The notes beneath the pieces were generated by a model. The model was not told the origin of the DNA and ran no database searches. It was given only the letters and a program-made list of their open reading frames with translations. DNA of 27,591 bases, taken from IMG/VR virus record IMGVR_UViG_3300014962_000017, positions 1 through 27,591 of that record. One strand, given 5' to 3'. Below are positions 1 to 7,500 of this stretch, piece after piece. Each line of letters begins with the position of its first letter. Within the stretch, counting starts at the first letter, position 1. Source of the stretch: a virus. The translations under genes and the position numbers were made by a program.

Positions 1-1
1 C

Positions 2-271
2 TACATCTCATCCGGCTTCGTGCCGCCGGAGTTCGCCTACATGGTCCCGCTTCAGGTCTACGAGCAGGACGAAACCGGCGCGTGGATCATGATCGCCAGC
101 GAACCCGGTGATCCGGTGGCTGTCTATCAGGCCGCTTCCGCTGCGGGCGTCACCACCACACAGGCCGCCGTCGATGCGCTCTTCGCCGCTGCCGATGTGA
201 CCGCGCAGGAGCCTTTCGTGGCTATGGGCCGCCTCGGCCTCTCAATCGTCAACCCCCCGATGGAGTTTTAA
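2..271 (+). CDS. C-terminal part of an unidentified virion-region protein (5' end outside window)
   Basis: The frame is open from base 2, with no start codon needed inside the window, so this is the 3' end of a longer gene. About 89 residues are visible, ending in NPPMEF. The stop overlaps the next start in a TAATG junction, which suggests translational coupling to the scaffold-like gene. I do not recognise the family. In phages of this type the slot before the scaffold is held by the portal gene or a small protein following it, so a head-assembly role is a guess from position only. Confidence 0.75.
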   Translation, partial: YISSGFVPPEFAYMVPLQVYEQDETGAWIMIASEPGDPVAVYQAASAAGVTTTQAAVDALFAAADVTAQEPFVAMGRLGLSIVNPPMEF

Positions 272-1194
272 TGTCCGACCTTCTCAACAGCCTGAACGTG
301 CCTTCCGCAGAGCCGTCCAAGTCCTGGGCGCAGGAAGTGGCCGAAGCCGGGGCAGACGCCCCTGCAAGCGTTCCAGAGCCTGTTGCCGCCGATCCGGCAC
401 CGACCATGCCGGAAGCGCAGGATGCCGCTCCTGAACCGTCTCAGCCGCAGGAAACGGCCACGGAAGAACATGACCGCCGCGTTCCCCTCAAGGCTCTTCA
501 GGAAGAGCGCCAGAAGCGGGCCGAATACGAGCGCAAGCTGGCCGAATATGAGCGCCAGATGGCCGAGATGCAGGGCTATATGGCCGCCATGCAGCAGCAG
601 GGCCAGCCGCAGCAGGAACAGTTCCAGGAACCCGATCCCGAGACGGACCCCATCGGCGCTCTGAAATACGCCAAGGAACAGCTTCGCCAGATGCAGGAAA
701 TGACGGCGCAGCAGCAGTATGCCCAGCAGTTGAACGCCGTGGCCTATCAGGCGGCAACACAGTATGCCCAGCAGGTTCCCGACTACCGGGAAGCCTATCA
801 GTATGCGCTTCAGTCCCGCGCACAGGAACTTGCCGCCCTTGGCACCCCTGAGAATGCCATTGCACAGATTCTCCAGCGCGAGGAGATGACCCTTGTCGAT
901 ACCGCCGTCAGGAACGGTAGGAACCCGGCAGAGGCCATCTATCACTTCGCCAAGGCCAGAGGCTTCCAGGGCAAGCAGGCCGCAGCCGCCGCTCCTGTGG
1001 CTCCCGTGGCCCCGACCAATCCCGCGCTCCAGCAGGCCAAGCAGGCGGTTGCCGTCTCTGCCTCTGCTGGTGGCGCTCCCGCGTCCAAGGGTGAACTGTC
1101 CGTTGCCGAGATTGCCAATCTCAAGGGCGCGGCGTTCGATCAGGCGTGGAACAAGCTATTCGGTGGCAACAAGTCATCGATGTTTCGTGAGTAG
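271..1194 (+). CDS. Putative capsid assembly scaffolding protein
   Basis: The protein has 307 residues, is strongly hydrophilic, and is rich in Gln, Ala, Glu and Pro. Residues 1-65 are acidic and Pro/Ala-rich and probably disordered. Residues about 70-190 are long charged and Gln-rich helices (for example EYERKLAEYERQMAEMQ) with coiled-coil character. The C-terminus is short and basic. This composition, directly upstream of the major capsid gene, is typical of scaffolds that organise capsid subunits and then leave the prohead. The ATG overlaps the preceding TAA, and GGAG lies just upstream. No catalytic motif is seen. The scaffold role rests on composition and position, not on a recognised signature. 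Confidence 0.7.
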   Translation: MSDLLNSLNVPSAEPSKSWAQEVAEAGADAPASVPEPVAADPAPTMPEAQDAAPEPSQPQETATEEHDRRVPLKALQEERQKRAEYERKLAEYERQMAEMQGYMAAMQQQGQPQQEQFQEPDPETDPIGALKYAKEQLRQMQEMTAQQQYAQQLNAVAYQAATQYAQQVPDYREAYQYALQSRAQELAALGTPENAIAQILQREEMTLVDTAVRNGRNPAEAIYHFAKARGFQGKQAAAAAPVAPVAPTNPALQQAKQAVAVSASAGGAPASKGELSVAEIANLKGAAFDQAWNKLFGGNKSSMFRE

Positions 1195-1219
1195 CAACGC
1201 TATTCACTGATTTCCTACC

Positions 1220-1299
1220 GGTGCCGCCGACCTTAACGGGCGTTTGCTTTCGCTGATCCGGCGTCAAGGATGCACAGGTGCCGCCGACCTTGATGGGCG
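1220..1299. repeat. Two near-identical 23-bp direct repeats upstream of the capsid gene
   Basis: The repeats lie at 1220-1242 and 1277-1299, 57 bp apart. Both begin GGTGCCGCCGACCTT and end GGGCG, and they differ at only two positions. They fall in the 169-base gap between the scaffold stop and the capsid start, the longest gene-free stretch among the late genes. Candidate roles are a late promoter or regulator-binding site, or a transcript element controlling capsid expression. No sigma70-like promoter or U-tract terminator is evident here. Confidence 0.6.
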
Positions 1300-1363
1300 C
1301 TTCGCCGCTGGCCTGCGTGATGGCTGGAAATCTCCAAAACCATAGCAATTCATAGGCAATCAA

Positions 1364-3565
1364 ATGGCTACTACCGATTTCCCGGTGAATAGCCCGCACG
1401 CCGTAAAGCTTTGGTCGAAGAAGATTGCGCGTGAGGCTCTCAAGGAGACGATGGCAAGCAAATTTCTTGGCACGTCTTCCAACAACCTCATCCAGGTCTT
1501 TGACGACACCAGCAAGGGCGCGGGCGACCGTATCCGTGTTCCTCTCCGTCTCCAGCTTTCTGGTCGCGGCGTGGGCGAAACCGAAGCACTTGAAGGCAAC
1601 GAAGAGAGCCTTTCGGTGTACTACGATGACTGCCTCATCAATGATATGGCCCATGCCGTCCGCATGAAGGTCACGATTGATGCGCAGCGCGTTCCGTTCT
1701 CCGTGCGTGAGGAAGCCCGTCTTGGTATCCAGGATTGGTACGCTGACCGCATTGACACGGCCATCGCCAACCAGCTTACCGGCTACACCGCTCAGTCGGA
1801 CACGCTCTACACCGGCAACAATGCCGCTGTTGCGCCGTCCTCTGGCACGGGTGCTGACCGCCGCTGGATCATCCGTCAGCAGGACGATGAAACGGACCAC
1901 ACTTCGGAAGCCTCGCTTTCGACCTCGGACACGTTCAGCCTCAAGCTGCTGGATCGTGCCGTGGCGATTGCGAAGACCTCCAATCCGCTCATCCGTCCCA
2001 TCAAGGTAGGCGCTCAGTCCTACTATGTGGCGTTCCTTCACCCCTATCAGGTGAAAGACCTCCGTACCTCCACCAACACAGGCGACTGGCTTGACATCCA
2101 GAAGGCCGCGATGGCTGGCGGTGATGTGATGGATAACCCGGTGTTCAGCGGTGCTTACACGATCCACTAGGGCACCCCGGCCAGTGATGGCCGTGCAAAA
2201 AACTCCGTGAATTGCTGGAACATCTTGTTGTAACGAGTAAACAATCTTGTTATAACAAGACAATCAGCAGCCAAGCGGAATCCTTATGAAAACATGCAGT
2301 AAATGCGGGTGTGAGAAGCCCGAGTCTGAATACTGGTTTAACAAGGCAAAGAACCGCTTCAACGCCATGTGTCGCACATGCCAAGCTGACCTTCGGGAAT
2401 CTTGGAAAACGCGGAACAAGGAGAAGGTTGCAGAGAAAAACCGCCAATGGGCACTGGCTAACCCTGACAGGGTGAAGGCAGCGCAAGAACGGTGGAAAGA
2501 ACGCAACCCAGGCATTGCAGCCAAGCGCATGAGAGAATGGCGTCTTGCCAATCTTGAACGGCACAAGGCAACAAATCGACGCAATGACCAGCGGATCAAG
2601 GATGAATGTTACAACGCATATGGCGGATATATTTGCGCCTGCTGCGGAGAAACACAGCCCAAATTCTTGTCTTTGGACCACATCAACAATGACGGCGCTG
2701 AACATCGCCGCCAAGTTGCTGGAATGAACGCTGGTGGCGGCAAGAAAATCTACAGTTGGCTCATTGCCAACAACTTCCCGCCGGGTTTTCAGATACTCTG
2801 CATGAATTGTAATTGGGGCAAGGCCAGAAACGGCGGTGTTTGCCCACATAAGGACTCCGAAGGTTCAACGACTAGCCGAAAGGCGTAGGATCAAGCGATC
2901 CGAAGCGCGGAGCCCCTGATCTCAGGGTGAAGATATAGTCTGATCTGCATGGTGACATGCAGCGGCCCGCAAGGGCGGTTCCGGGTGCGAACCGGAACGA
3001 ACAAACGCTAGGTGTGTATAACGGCGTGGTCCTCCATGAGTGGACGCGTCTTCCCAACGGCATCGGTGCCAACTCGGCCAACACCCGTCGCGCTGTCTTC
3101 TGCGGTGCGCAGGCGTGTTCGCTGGCTTGGGGACAGGGCTACTCCGAAGCGCCCAAGTATATCGAAGACTTAATTGATAGGTCCGTCGTCGGGGAACCGG
3201 CGAATGAAAACTGTGTGAACTCGGGGGAAGTCCTCGCCGCGTAAGCGGACGGAAAATCCCGAGCCAAGCCCCGCAGGGGGAAGGCGTAACGACTAGGGCA
3301 CAGGCCCGTAGGATCAAGTGATCCGAAGCGCACAGCACCCTGAACGGGTGATGATATAGTCTGCTCTGCATGGAAACATGCAGCGGTTGCTTTCACTGCC
3401 GAAGGCAACGGGTAGGGATTAACGAACCCTGCTGAACATCCGGTGTTCGATTACGACAGGCAGTTCGGTGTCTCCGTCCAGACCATCATGGGCGCGAAGA
3501 AGATGCAGTTCAACAGCAAGGACTTCGCCACCATCGTCATGTCAACCTACGCCGCAGCGCCGTAA
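1364..3565 (+). CDS. Major capsid protein (N4gp56-like), gene split by two group I introns
   Basis: The exons are 1364-2155, 3008-3170 and 3444-3565, joined as 1077 nt encoding 358 residues. Exon 1 ends on a codon boundary after Ala264. Exon 2 opens with CTA-GGT-GTG (LGVYNGVVLHE) and ends on the first base of a Leu codon, which exon 3 completes before FDYDRQFG. I recognise the sequence as the N4gp56-type capsid family from the N-terminal pattern and the conserved C-terminal blocks (GVYNGVVLHE, RRAVFCGAQA, FDYDRQFGV). Without splicing, translation would stop four codons into intron 1, giving a truncated 268-residue product, so splicing is needed for a complete capsid subunit. The ribosome-binding site is weak. 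The splice points are inferred from P1/P10 pairing and frame continuity. Confidence 0.88.
2156..3007 (+). ncRNA. Group I self-splicing intron 1 (ORF-containing) in the capsid gene
   Basis: The intron is 852 nt. P1 forms between exon end GGUGCU and the internal guide GGCACC (2171-2176), with the expected U-G wobble at the 5' splice site. Guide bases CUAG (2167-2170) pair with the first four bases of exon 2 as P10. Core elements are visible: P near 2210-2220; Q at 2262-2276 (AATCAGCAGCCAAGC); P4 as GCUG/CAGC; R at 2863-2874 and S at 2930-2941, giving P7 as GACUA/UAGUC; a P8 hairpin GGATC-AAGC-GATCC; and a P9 hairpin at 2945-2962 with a GTGA (GNRA) loop. The last base is G3007 (omega-G). The HNH gene lies between Q and R. 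Confidence 0.92.
2286..2888 (+). CDS. Intron-encoded HNH homing endonuclease
   Basis: The protein has 200 residues. An N-terminal zinc ribbon (C4, C7, C29, C32) is followed by about 70 residues of basic helix with repeated RxxNP/RxW-type units, probably for DNA contact. A C-terminal HNH nuclease domain shows CACC near 117-120, LDH at 130-132, and CMNCNWGKA near 172-180. Homing endonucleases of this kind cut intronless alleles and drive intron spread, so the expected target is the uninterrupted capsid gene around the 2155/3008 junction. The last codons overlap the intron's R element (P7), so protein and ribozyme sequence constrain each other. The ribosome-binding site is weak, as is common for intron ORFs. 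Confidence 0.9.
   Translation: MKTCSKCGCEKPESEYWFNKAKNRFNAMCRTCQADLRESWKTRNKEKVAEKNRQWALANPDRVKAAQERWKERNPGIAAKRMREWRLANLERHKATNRRNDQRIKDECYNAYGGYICACCGETQPKFLSLDHINNDGAEHRRQVAGMNAGGGKKIYSWLIANNFPPGFQILCMNCNWGKARNGGVCPHKDSEGSTTSRKA
3171..3443 (+). ncRNA. Group I intron 2 (ORF-less) in the capsid gene
   Basis: The intron is 273 nt. P1 is GACU^UA paired with UAGGUC, with the U-G wobble at the splice site (exon base T3170). P4 is CTCGGG/CCCGAG (3220-3225 with 3258-3263). Q is at 3255-3269 and ends GAGCCAAGC. R (3286-3295) and S (3351-3362) form P7 as GACTA/TAGTC. P8 is GGATC-AAGT-GATCC at 3311-3324. P9 is CTGCATG-GAAA-CATGCAG at 3366-3383, a GNRA loop. Ending at G3443 is the only nearby choice that restores the capsid frame. 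It carries no nuclease gene, and its 3' half closely resembles that of intron 1. Confidence 0.88.
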
Positions 3566-3580
3566 GGGAGGGGTAATCAT

Positions 3581-4021
3581 ATGGCTACCGTAACCTTTAC
3601 GACCTCGACAGCGCAGGCTCCGACCTACAAGGCCAATGCTGGCATCACCAAAGTACAGACCATCGTCACCACGGCCACCTTCTCGGCTGGTGATGTGTAT
3701 GTGCTGAACAACATCAAGCTTCCGCATCGCTCTATCGTGACTTCGGTCTCGGTGCGCGGTTCTGCGCCTGATGGTTCCTATCTCTTTGAGGTGGGCACTG
3801 TCGGTTCGGGCGGAACGATTGACCTGTTCGGCTCCCGCACGGTCTCTGCCGGTGCCGTCCTGGCGCTGACGCAGCAACCCGTTGGGCTTCCGGCCACCAT
3901 CTCGGTTTCCGATGATGCCGTGGACCGCTACCAGACGCTTGCCATCCGCGTGGATGGCGCAGCGACCTCTCCCACGACCTCTGTCTCTCTCCAGTTCGTC
4001 GTGTCGTACTACTGCCCGTAA
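3581..4021 (+). CDS. Putative capsid decoration or head-fibre-like protein
   Basis: The protein has 146 residues, is rich in Thr, Ser, Val and Ala, has almost no charge, and is predicted to be nearly all beta-strand. It contains SYLFEVGTVGSGG and repeated VxVS/LxLxxV strand patterns. A strong ribosome-binding site (GGGAGGGG) ends 7 bases before the ATG, fitting an abundant product. It follows the capsid gene by 15 bases, where small decoration or cement proteins usually lie. I do not recognise a named family, so the role is inferred from position and composition. It could also be a minor structural protein. Confidence 0.6.
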   Translation: MATVTFTTSTAQAPTYKANAGITKVQTIVTTATFSAGDVYVLNNIKLPHRSIVTSVSVRGSAPDGSYLFEVGTVGSGGTIDLFGSRTVSAGAVLALTQQPVGLPATISVSDDAVDRYQTLAIRVDGAATSPTTSVSLQFVVSYYCP

Positions 4022-4083
4022 GGCAGCGGGGCGGGGGAGCATATCTCCCGCCCCACCCAATTCACCCATCATCAGGAGCATCA

Positions 4084-5550
4084 ATGACCCTCGCGGATGC
4101 AATCAAGGCGTTGCAGGACGAACACCTTTCCATGACCAAGGAAGGGTGCGCTGATCCACAGAAGTGGGCCAGCCTTGAGGCGAGGTACATTCACCTTCTG
4201 AACCGTCATCCCGACAGGCCGGAACTTTTGTTCCAGCTTGGCACGTATTACATGCAGCATGACAAGCGCGGGCTTGCCATTGCGCTGATTGAGCGGTCCA
4301 TCAAGTGCGGTGCGCTTGGTGCAGGGCCGTATCTGAACATCGCTGCGGCCTACAAGCAGGACCACAACGATGAGAAGGCCCGCGAGTATTACGACAAGGC
4401 ATTGGCCGAAGCCGAGAAAAACCCGCCTCCGGGCGAGGTGAATGTTGATAAGGCGTTTGCCCTCCACGGCATTGGATCGCTCTATGTGAATGCGGGCCAG
4501 CCTGCCATGTGCAAGCTCTGGTCCGAACGCGCCCTGGCGGTTGATCCCAATGACCGGCACGCCATGTGGAACAAGGGGCTTGCCCATCTCGAACTTGGCG
4601 AGTGGGAGGAAGGCTTCAGGATTTACGATACTGCCGGGTTCGACACTACCGGCGCGATGCCCACCGAACGCAAGCTCAAGACCTATGGCGGCTTGCCGAA
4701 GTGGGATGGCACACCCGGCAAGACTGTCATCACCTATGGCGAACAGGGTGTTGGCGACGAAATCATGTTCTGTTCGATGATCCCCGATCTGATGAAGGAT
4801 TGCCGGGTCATTATTGATTGCGACCATCGCATTGAGAAGATGCTGAAACGGTCATTCCCCGAGATTGAGGCGGTCTATCCCACTTCCGATGTGAACGCGC
4901 CGTTCCCGTGGAAGGAAAATCACACCGTTGACGCCTATGTGCCGATGGGTTCGCTGGGCCGTCATTATCGCAAGACGGATGCCGACTTCCCCAAGGTTGC
5001 CTATCTCAAGGCAGACCCGGTGAAGATCGATGAATGGGGCCAGCATTTGGCAACCCTGCCCAAGGGGCTGAATGTCGGGATCAGTTGGGCCGGGGGGCTC
5101 AAAAAGACGCGGTTCGACAAGCGCACCATCCTTCTGGAGCATCTGGCCCCGGTTCTGAAGACCAAGGGCGTCAATTTCATCTCGCTCCAGTACCACAAGT
5201 GGGCGGCTGACGAATGCGCCAATATCGGCACGAAGCTGGGTGTGCCGATCTACCATTGGGGCGACGCCATTGATGACTACGAGGACACGGCAGGGCTGCT
5301 GATGAACCTTGATCTGGTCATCACGGTCAATACCTCACTGCATCACCTGTCGGGTGCCTTGGGCGTGAAGCAGTGGTGTCTGACCCCTGTCTGTGTCGCA
5401 TGGCGCTATGGGCAGAAAGGCGGTTCGCCATGGTACGGCAATTGCGAGATGTACCGACAGAAAAAGGATGGCGATTGGAAAGGCGTGATTGCCCGCGTGA
5501 CTGATGACTTGGGCAAACTGGTGCAGTCCTCGCAGAAGGTTGCCGCCTGA
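4084..5550 (+). CDS. TPR-repeat protein with a C-terminal glycosyltransferase-9-like domain
   Basis: The protein has 488 residues. Residues 1-200 are helical tetratricopeptide-like repeats (for example LLFQLGTYYMQHDKRGLAIALIERSI, shown in part). Residues about 215-480 look like a GT-B glycosyltransferase related to heptosyltransferase/GT9 proteins: a first-lobe loop YGEQGVGDEIMFCS near 216-229, an inter-domain VGISWAGG near 337, and a nucleotide-sugar-side stretch DLVITVNTSLHHLSGALG. TPR-GT fusions often glycosylate protein or envelope glycans. GGAG precedes the start. Its place between head and tail genes suggests modification of virion proteins, or of a host glycan used as receptor. Neither substrate nor donor can be read from the sequence. 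Confidence 0.75.
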   Translation: MTLADAIKALQDEHLSMTKEGCADPQKWASLEARYIHLLNRHPDRPELLFQLGTYYMQHDKRGLAIALIERSIKCGALGAGPYLNIAAAYKQDHNDEKAREYYDKALAEAEKNPPPGEVNVDKAFALHGIGSLYVNAGQPAMCKLWSERALAVDPNDRHAMWNKGLAHLELGEWEEGFRIYDTAGFDTTGAMPTERKLKTYGGLPKWDGTPGKTVITYGEQGVGDEIMFCSMIPDLMKDCRVIIDCDHRIEKMLKRSFPEIEAVYPTSDVNAPFPWKENHTVDAYVPMGSLGRHYRKTDADFPKVAYLKADPVKIDEWGQHLATLPKGLNVGISWAGGLKKTRFDKRTILLEHLAPVLKTKGVNFISLQYHKWAADECANIGTKLGVPIYHWGDAIDDYEDTAGLLMNLDLVITVNTSLHHLSGALGVKQWCLTPVCVAWRYGQKGGSPWYGNCEMYRQKKDGDWKGVIARVTDDLGKLVQSSQKVAA

Positions 5551-6062
5551 TGCTCATCACCCCTGAATATCTCTCGCTTCAGAAGCAGCTTCACGCGGCA
5601 AATGAGCATTACGGCACCAGCGGTGCGAAGTATGCCGACATTGTGCGCCAGATCAGCAAGTGGGGCCGCTACGGCATCCTTGACTATGGCTGTGGCAAGA
5701 TGACCTTGGCGAAGTCTCTTGGCCCTGCCTACCGCATCACGAACTATGATCCGTGCATTGAAGGCTTGGACTTCCCCCCGGTGCCGCATGAGGTTGTCGC
5801 CTGCACCGATGTTCTGGAACACATTGAACCGGAACTGGTGGAGAACGTGCTGTCCGAACTGCGGCGGCTAACCAAGAAAGTGGCGCTGCTGGTCATCAAC
5901 ACCGGCCCCGCCAAGAAGACGCTGGCCGATGGCCGCAATGCCCACATCTCCATGCACCCGGAATACTGGTGGATGGACCGCATCAAGGCTGCTGGTTTTG
6001 AGATTACCGACCACTTCGATGACGGCCAAGGGTCCAGCACCTTCGGCGTCATCTGCATCTGA
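5550..6062 (+). CDS. Class I SAM-dependent methyltransferase
   Basis: The protein has 170 residues. Motif I, ILDYGCGKMTLA, sits near residues 43-54 (D45, G47, G49), an acidic loop NYDP follows, and a motif-IV-like TDVLEHIEPE lies near 86-95. This is the Rossmann-like fold of the small methyltransferases often found in sugar-modifying clusters. The start codon overlaps the glycosyltransferase stop (TGATG), so the two are probably translated together. The target is unknown. O- or N-methylation of a sugar added by the flanking glycosyltransferases is a reasonable inference. It is short for the family but has both the cofactor half and a C-terminal strand region. Confidence 0.75.
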   Translation: MLITPEYLSLQKQLHAANEHYGTSGAKYADIVRQISKWGRYGILDYGCGKMTLAKSLGPAYRITNYDPCIEGLDFPPVPHEVVACTDVLEHIEPELVENVLSELRRLTKKVALLVINTGPAKKTLADGRNAHISMHPEYWWMDRIKAAGFEITDHFDDGQGSSTFGVICI

Positions 6063-6081
6063 ACATCATCAGGAGATTGTC

Positions 6082-6855
6082 TTGTATCGCGCTCTGACAA
6101 AGGCGGACGTGCTGAACGTATTCATTGGCTATGATAGCCGGGAGCCGGAAGCCTATGAAGTGCTTCGGGCGTCAATCCTGAAGCGCGCAACCATGCCGGT
6201 GAACATCCAGAAGCTGGATGAGCGTGCCTTGCGCCATGCGGGCCTCTACACCCGTACATGGCACACCGAAGGCCATCAGAAGATCGATGACATTGATGGC
6301 AAGCCGTTCTCGACGGAGTTCTCGTTCACCCGCTTCCTGGTTCCGGCACTGATGCAGTGGGAAGGCTGGGGGCTGTTTGTTGATTGCGATCAGCTTTTCC
6401 TGACCGACATTGCCGAAATGCTGCATGAGTTCGACCCGACGAAAGCGGTTCAGGTCTGCCAGCAGAACTATGTGCCGTCCGAAGGGATCAAGATGGACGG
6501 CCAGCGTCAGGAGAAATACTTCCGCAAGAACTGGTCCTCCGTGATGCTGTTCAACTGCGCCCATCCGGTGAACCGGATGCTGACCCCGGATGTGGTGAAC
6601 AAGGAAAAGGGTTCCTGGCTCCATGGCCTGTCATGGGTGCCGGATGGCGAGATCGGCAATCTGGATCACGGTTGGAACTACATTGACGGCACCACGAAGG
6701 TTCCGGCCAAGAATGTCCACCTGACCCTTGGCGGCCCATGGTTTCCGCACATGCGGCATTCCAATGCCCCTCACTTTGAGGAATGGCGCAACGCCGCCAA
6801 CGAGATCGGTATCTGGAAGGCCATGATTGAACGTCAGGACAAGGCCGCCGCATGA
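6082..6855 (+). CDS. DxD-type glycosyltransferase (GT-A fold, GT8-like)
   Basis: With a TTG start at 6082, placed 6 bases after AGGAG, the protein has 257 residues. The N-terminus VFIGYDSREPEAYEVL is typical of phage and bacterial nucleotide-diphospho-sugar transferases. The metal-binding DxD is D101-C-D103 in GLFVDCDQLF. A later WLHGLSWVPDGEIG stretch and a conserved histidine-containing GGPWFPHM fit the acceptor side of GT-A enzymes. The donor sugar cannot be predicted. It completes a glycosyltransferase, methyltransferase, glycosyltransferase cassette, and its stop overlaps the next start (ATGA). An ATG farther upstream in the same frame lies inside the methyltransferase gene and is unlikely to be used. 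Confidence 0.8.
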   Translation: MYRALTKADVLNVFIGYDSREPEAYEVLRASILKRATMPVNIQKLDERALRHAGLYTRTWHTEGHQKIDDIDGKPFSTEFSFTRFLVPALMQWEGWGLFVDCDQLFLTDIAEMLHEFDPTKAVQVCQQNYVPSEGIKMDGQRQEKYFRKNWSSVMLFNCAHPVNRMLTPDVVNKEKGSWLHGLSWVPDGEIGNLDHGWNYIDGTTKVPAKNVHLTLGGPWFPHMRHSNAPHFEEWRNAANEIGIWKAMIERQDKAAA

Positions 6856-7034
6856 ACTGGCCGAAGCGTGGCGAGATCACCCAGCGGCTCCTTGACCAAT
6901 TGAAACCGAACTATAGCCGCGAACCTCAGAGCAAGCCCCAGGCATCACTGCCGTCCAGTGAATGCCCGAAGTGCGGGAAGCGCATTGGCCGGGGCCGTTA
7001 CATGCATATCAAGAACTGCAAGGGTGCAACATGA
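6852..7034 (+). CDS. Small zinc-finger-like protein
   Basis: The protein has 60 residues and is basic. The C-terminal half contains CPKCGKRIGRGRYMHIKNC, a Cys-x2-Cys...His-x3-Cys arrangement that could bind one zinc ion. It overlaps both neighbours by 4 bases (ATGA), so it belongs to the same translational chain. The function is unknown. Binding DNA or the packaged genome is possible but unsupported beyond charge and the putative finger. Confidence 0.7.
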   Translation: MNWPKRGEITQRLLDQLKPNYSREPQSKPQASLPSSECPKCGKRIGRGRYMHIKNCKGAT

Positions 7035-7198
7035 AGCAGAAGTCCAAAATGTCCAAGGTCATGGGCGAGTTCAAGCGCGGCACCCTTCATGGCGGCGTTG
7101 ATCCCAAGGGGCCGAAGAAAGCGCCCGTGGTGAAGAGCAGGGCGCAGGCCATTGCTATTGGCCTGTCCATGTCGGGCAAATCTAAGAAGGGCAAGTAG
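7031..7198 (+). CDS. Small basic phage protein (DUF6496-like)
   Basis: The protein has 55 residues and is rich in Lys and Gly. The pattern KVMGEFKRGTLHGG...VKSRAQAIAIGLS matches, from memory, a widespread small phage and bacterial family annotated DUF6496, whose role is unknown. The ATG overlaps the preceding stop (ATGA). The chosen start gives the family's usual short length; the same frame is open farther upstream, but that part lies inside the zinc-finger gene. Confidence 0.72.
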   Translation: MKQKSKMSKVMGEFKRGTLHGGVDPKGPKKAPVVKSRAQAIAIGLSMSGKSKKGK

Positions 7199-7200
7199 CC

Positions 7201-7500
7201 GTGGCTAAAACCCCTGCATGGCAGCGCAAGGCTGGTCAGAACCCCAAGGGCGGCTTGAACGCCAAGGGCCGCGCCAGTGCCAAGGCCGAAGGCATGAACC
7301 TGAAGCCGCCCGTCAAGGCTGGCGACAATCCCCGCCGCGCATCCTTCCTCGCCCGCATGGGAAACATGCCGGGACCGGAGCGCAAGCCAAACGGTGAACC
7401 AACACGCTTGCTCCTGTCTCTCAAGGCATGGGGCGCATCCAGCAAGGCGGATGCCCGGTCAAAGGCCAAGGCAATCAGTTCTAGAAACAAGGGTAAGTGA
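7201..7500 (+). CDS. Small basic protein (DUF6321-like)
   Basis: The protein has 99 residues, starts at GTG, and is very rich in Lys, Arg, Gly and Ala. The opening TPAWQRKAGQNPKGGLNAKG and the later RRASFLARMGNMPGP match, from memory, a small phage protein family (DUF6321) of unknown function, often encoded next to the previous gene type. It is probably disordered and binds nucleic acid or the virion interior. The GTG lies 2 bases after the preceding stop. Confidence 0.72.
   Translation: MAKTPAWQRKAGQNPKGGLNAKGRASAKAEGMNLKPPVKAGDNPRRASFLARMGNMPGPERKPNGEPTRLLLSLKAWGASSKADARSKAKAISSRNKGK

Noticed and set aside
268-945. 225-codon minus-strand frame opposite the scaffold gene
   Set aside because: It is a Leu/Gly/Arg-rich shadow of the Gln/Ala-rich scaffold frame.
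1121-2263. 380-codon minus-strand frame opposite the capsid gene
   Set aside because: It is antisense to the recognised capsid exon 1 and intron start, has no ribosome site, and gives a protein with no known features.
3166-3244. Continuation of capsid exon 2 into LIDRSVVGEPANENC as the natural C-terminus
   Set aside because: It lacks the family's final block, which is found in frame at 3446 after removing a group I intron.
2872-3408. Several frames inside the two introns and exon 2 on both strands
   Set aside because: They cross ribozyme core elements and splice sites and are explained by the introns and capsid exon.
4081-4827. 248-codon minus-strand frame opposite the TPR glycosyltransferase
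   Set aside because: The plus frame has clear TPR and glycosyltransferase motifs; this one is its mirror.
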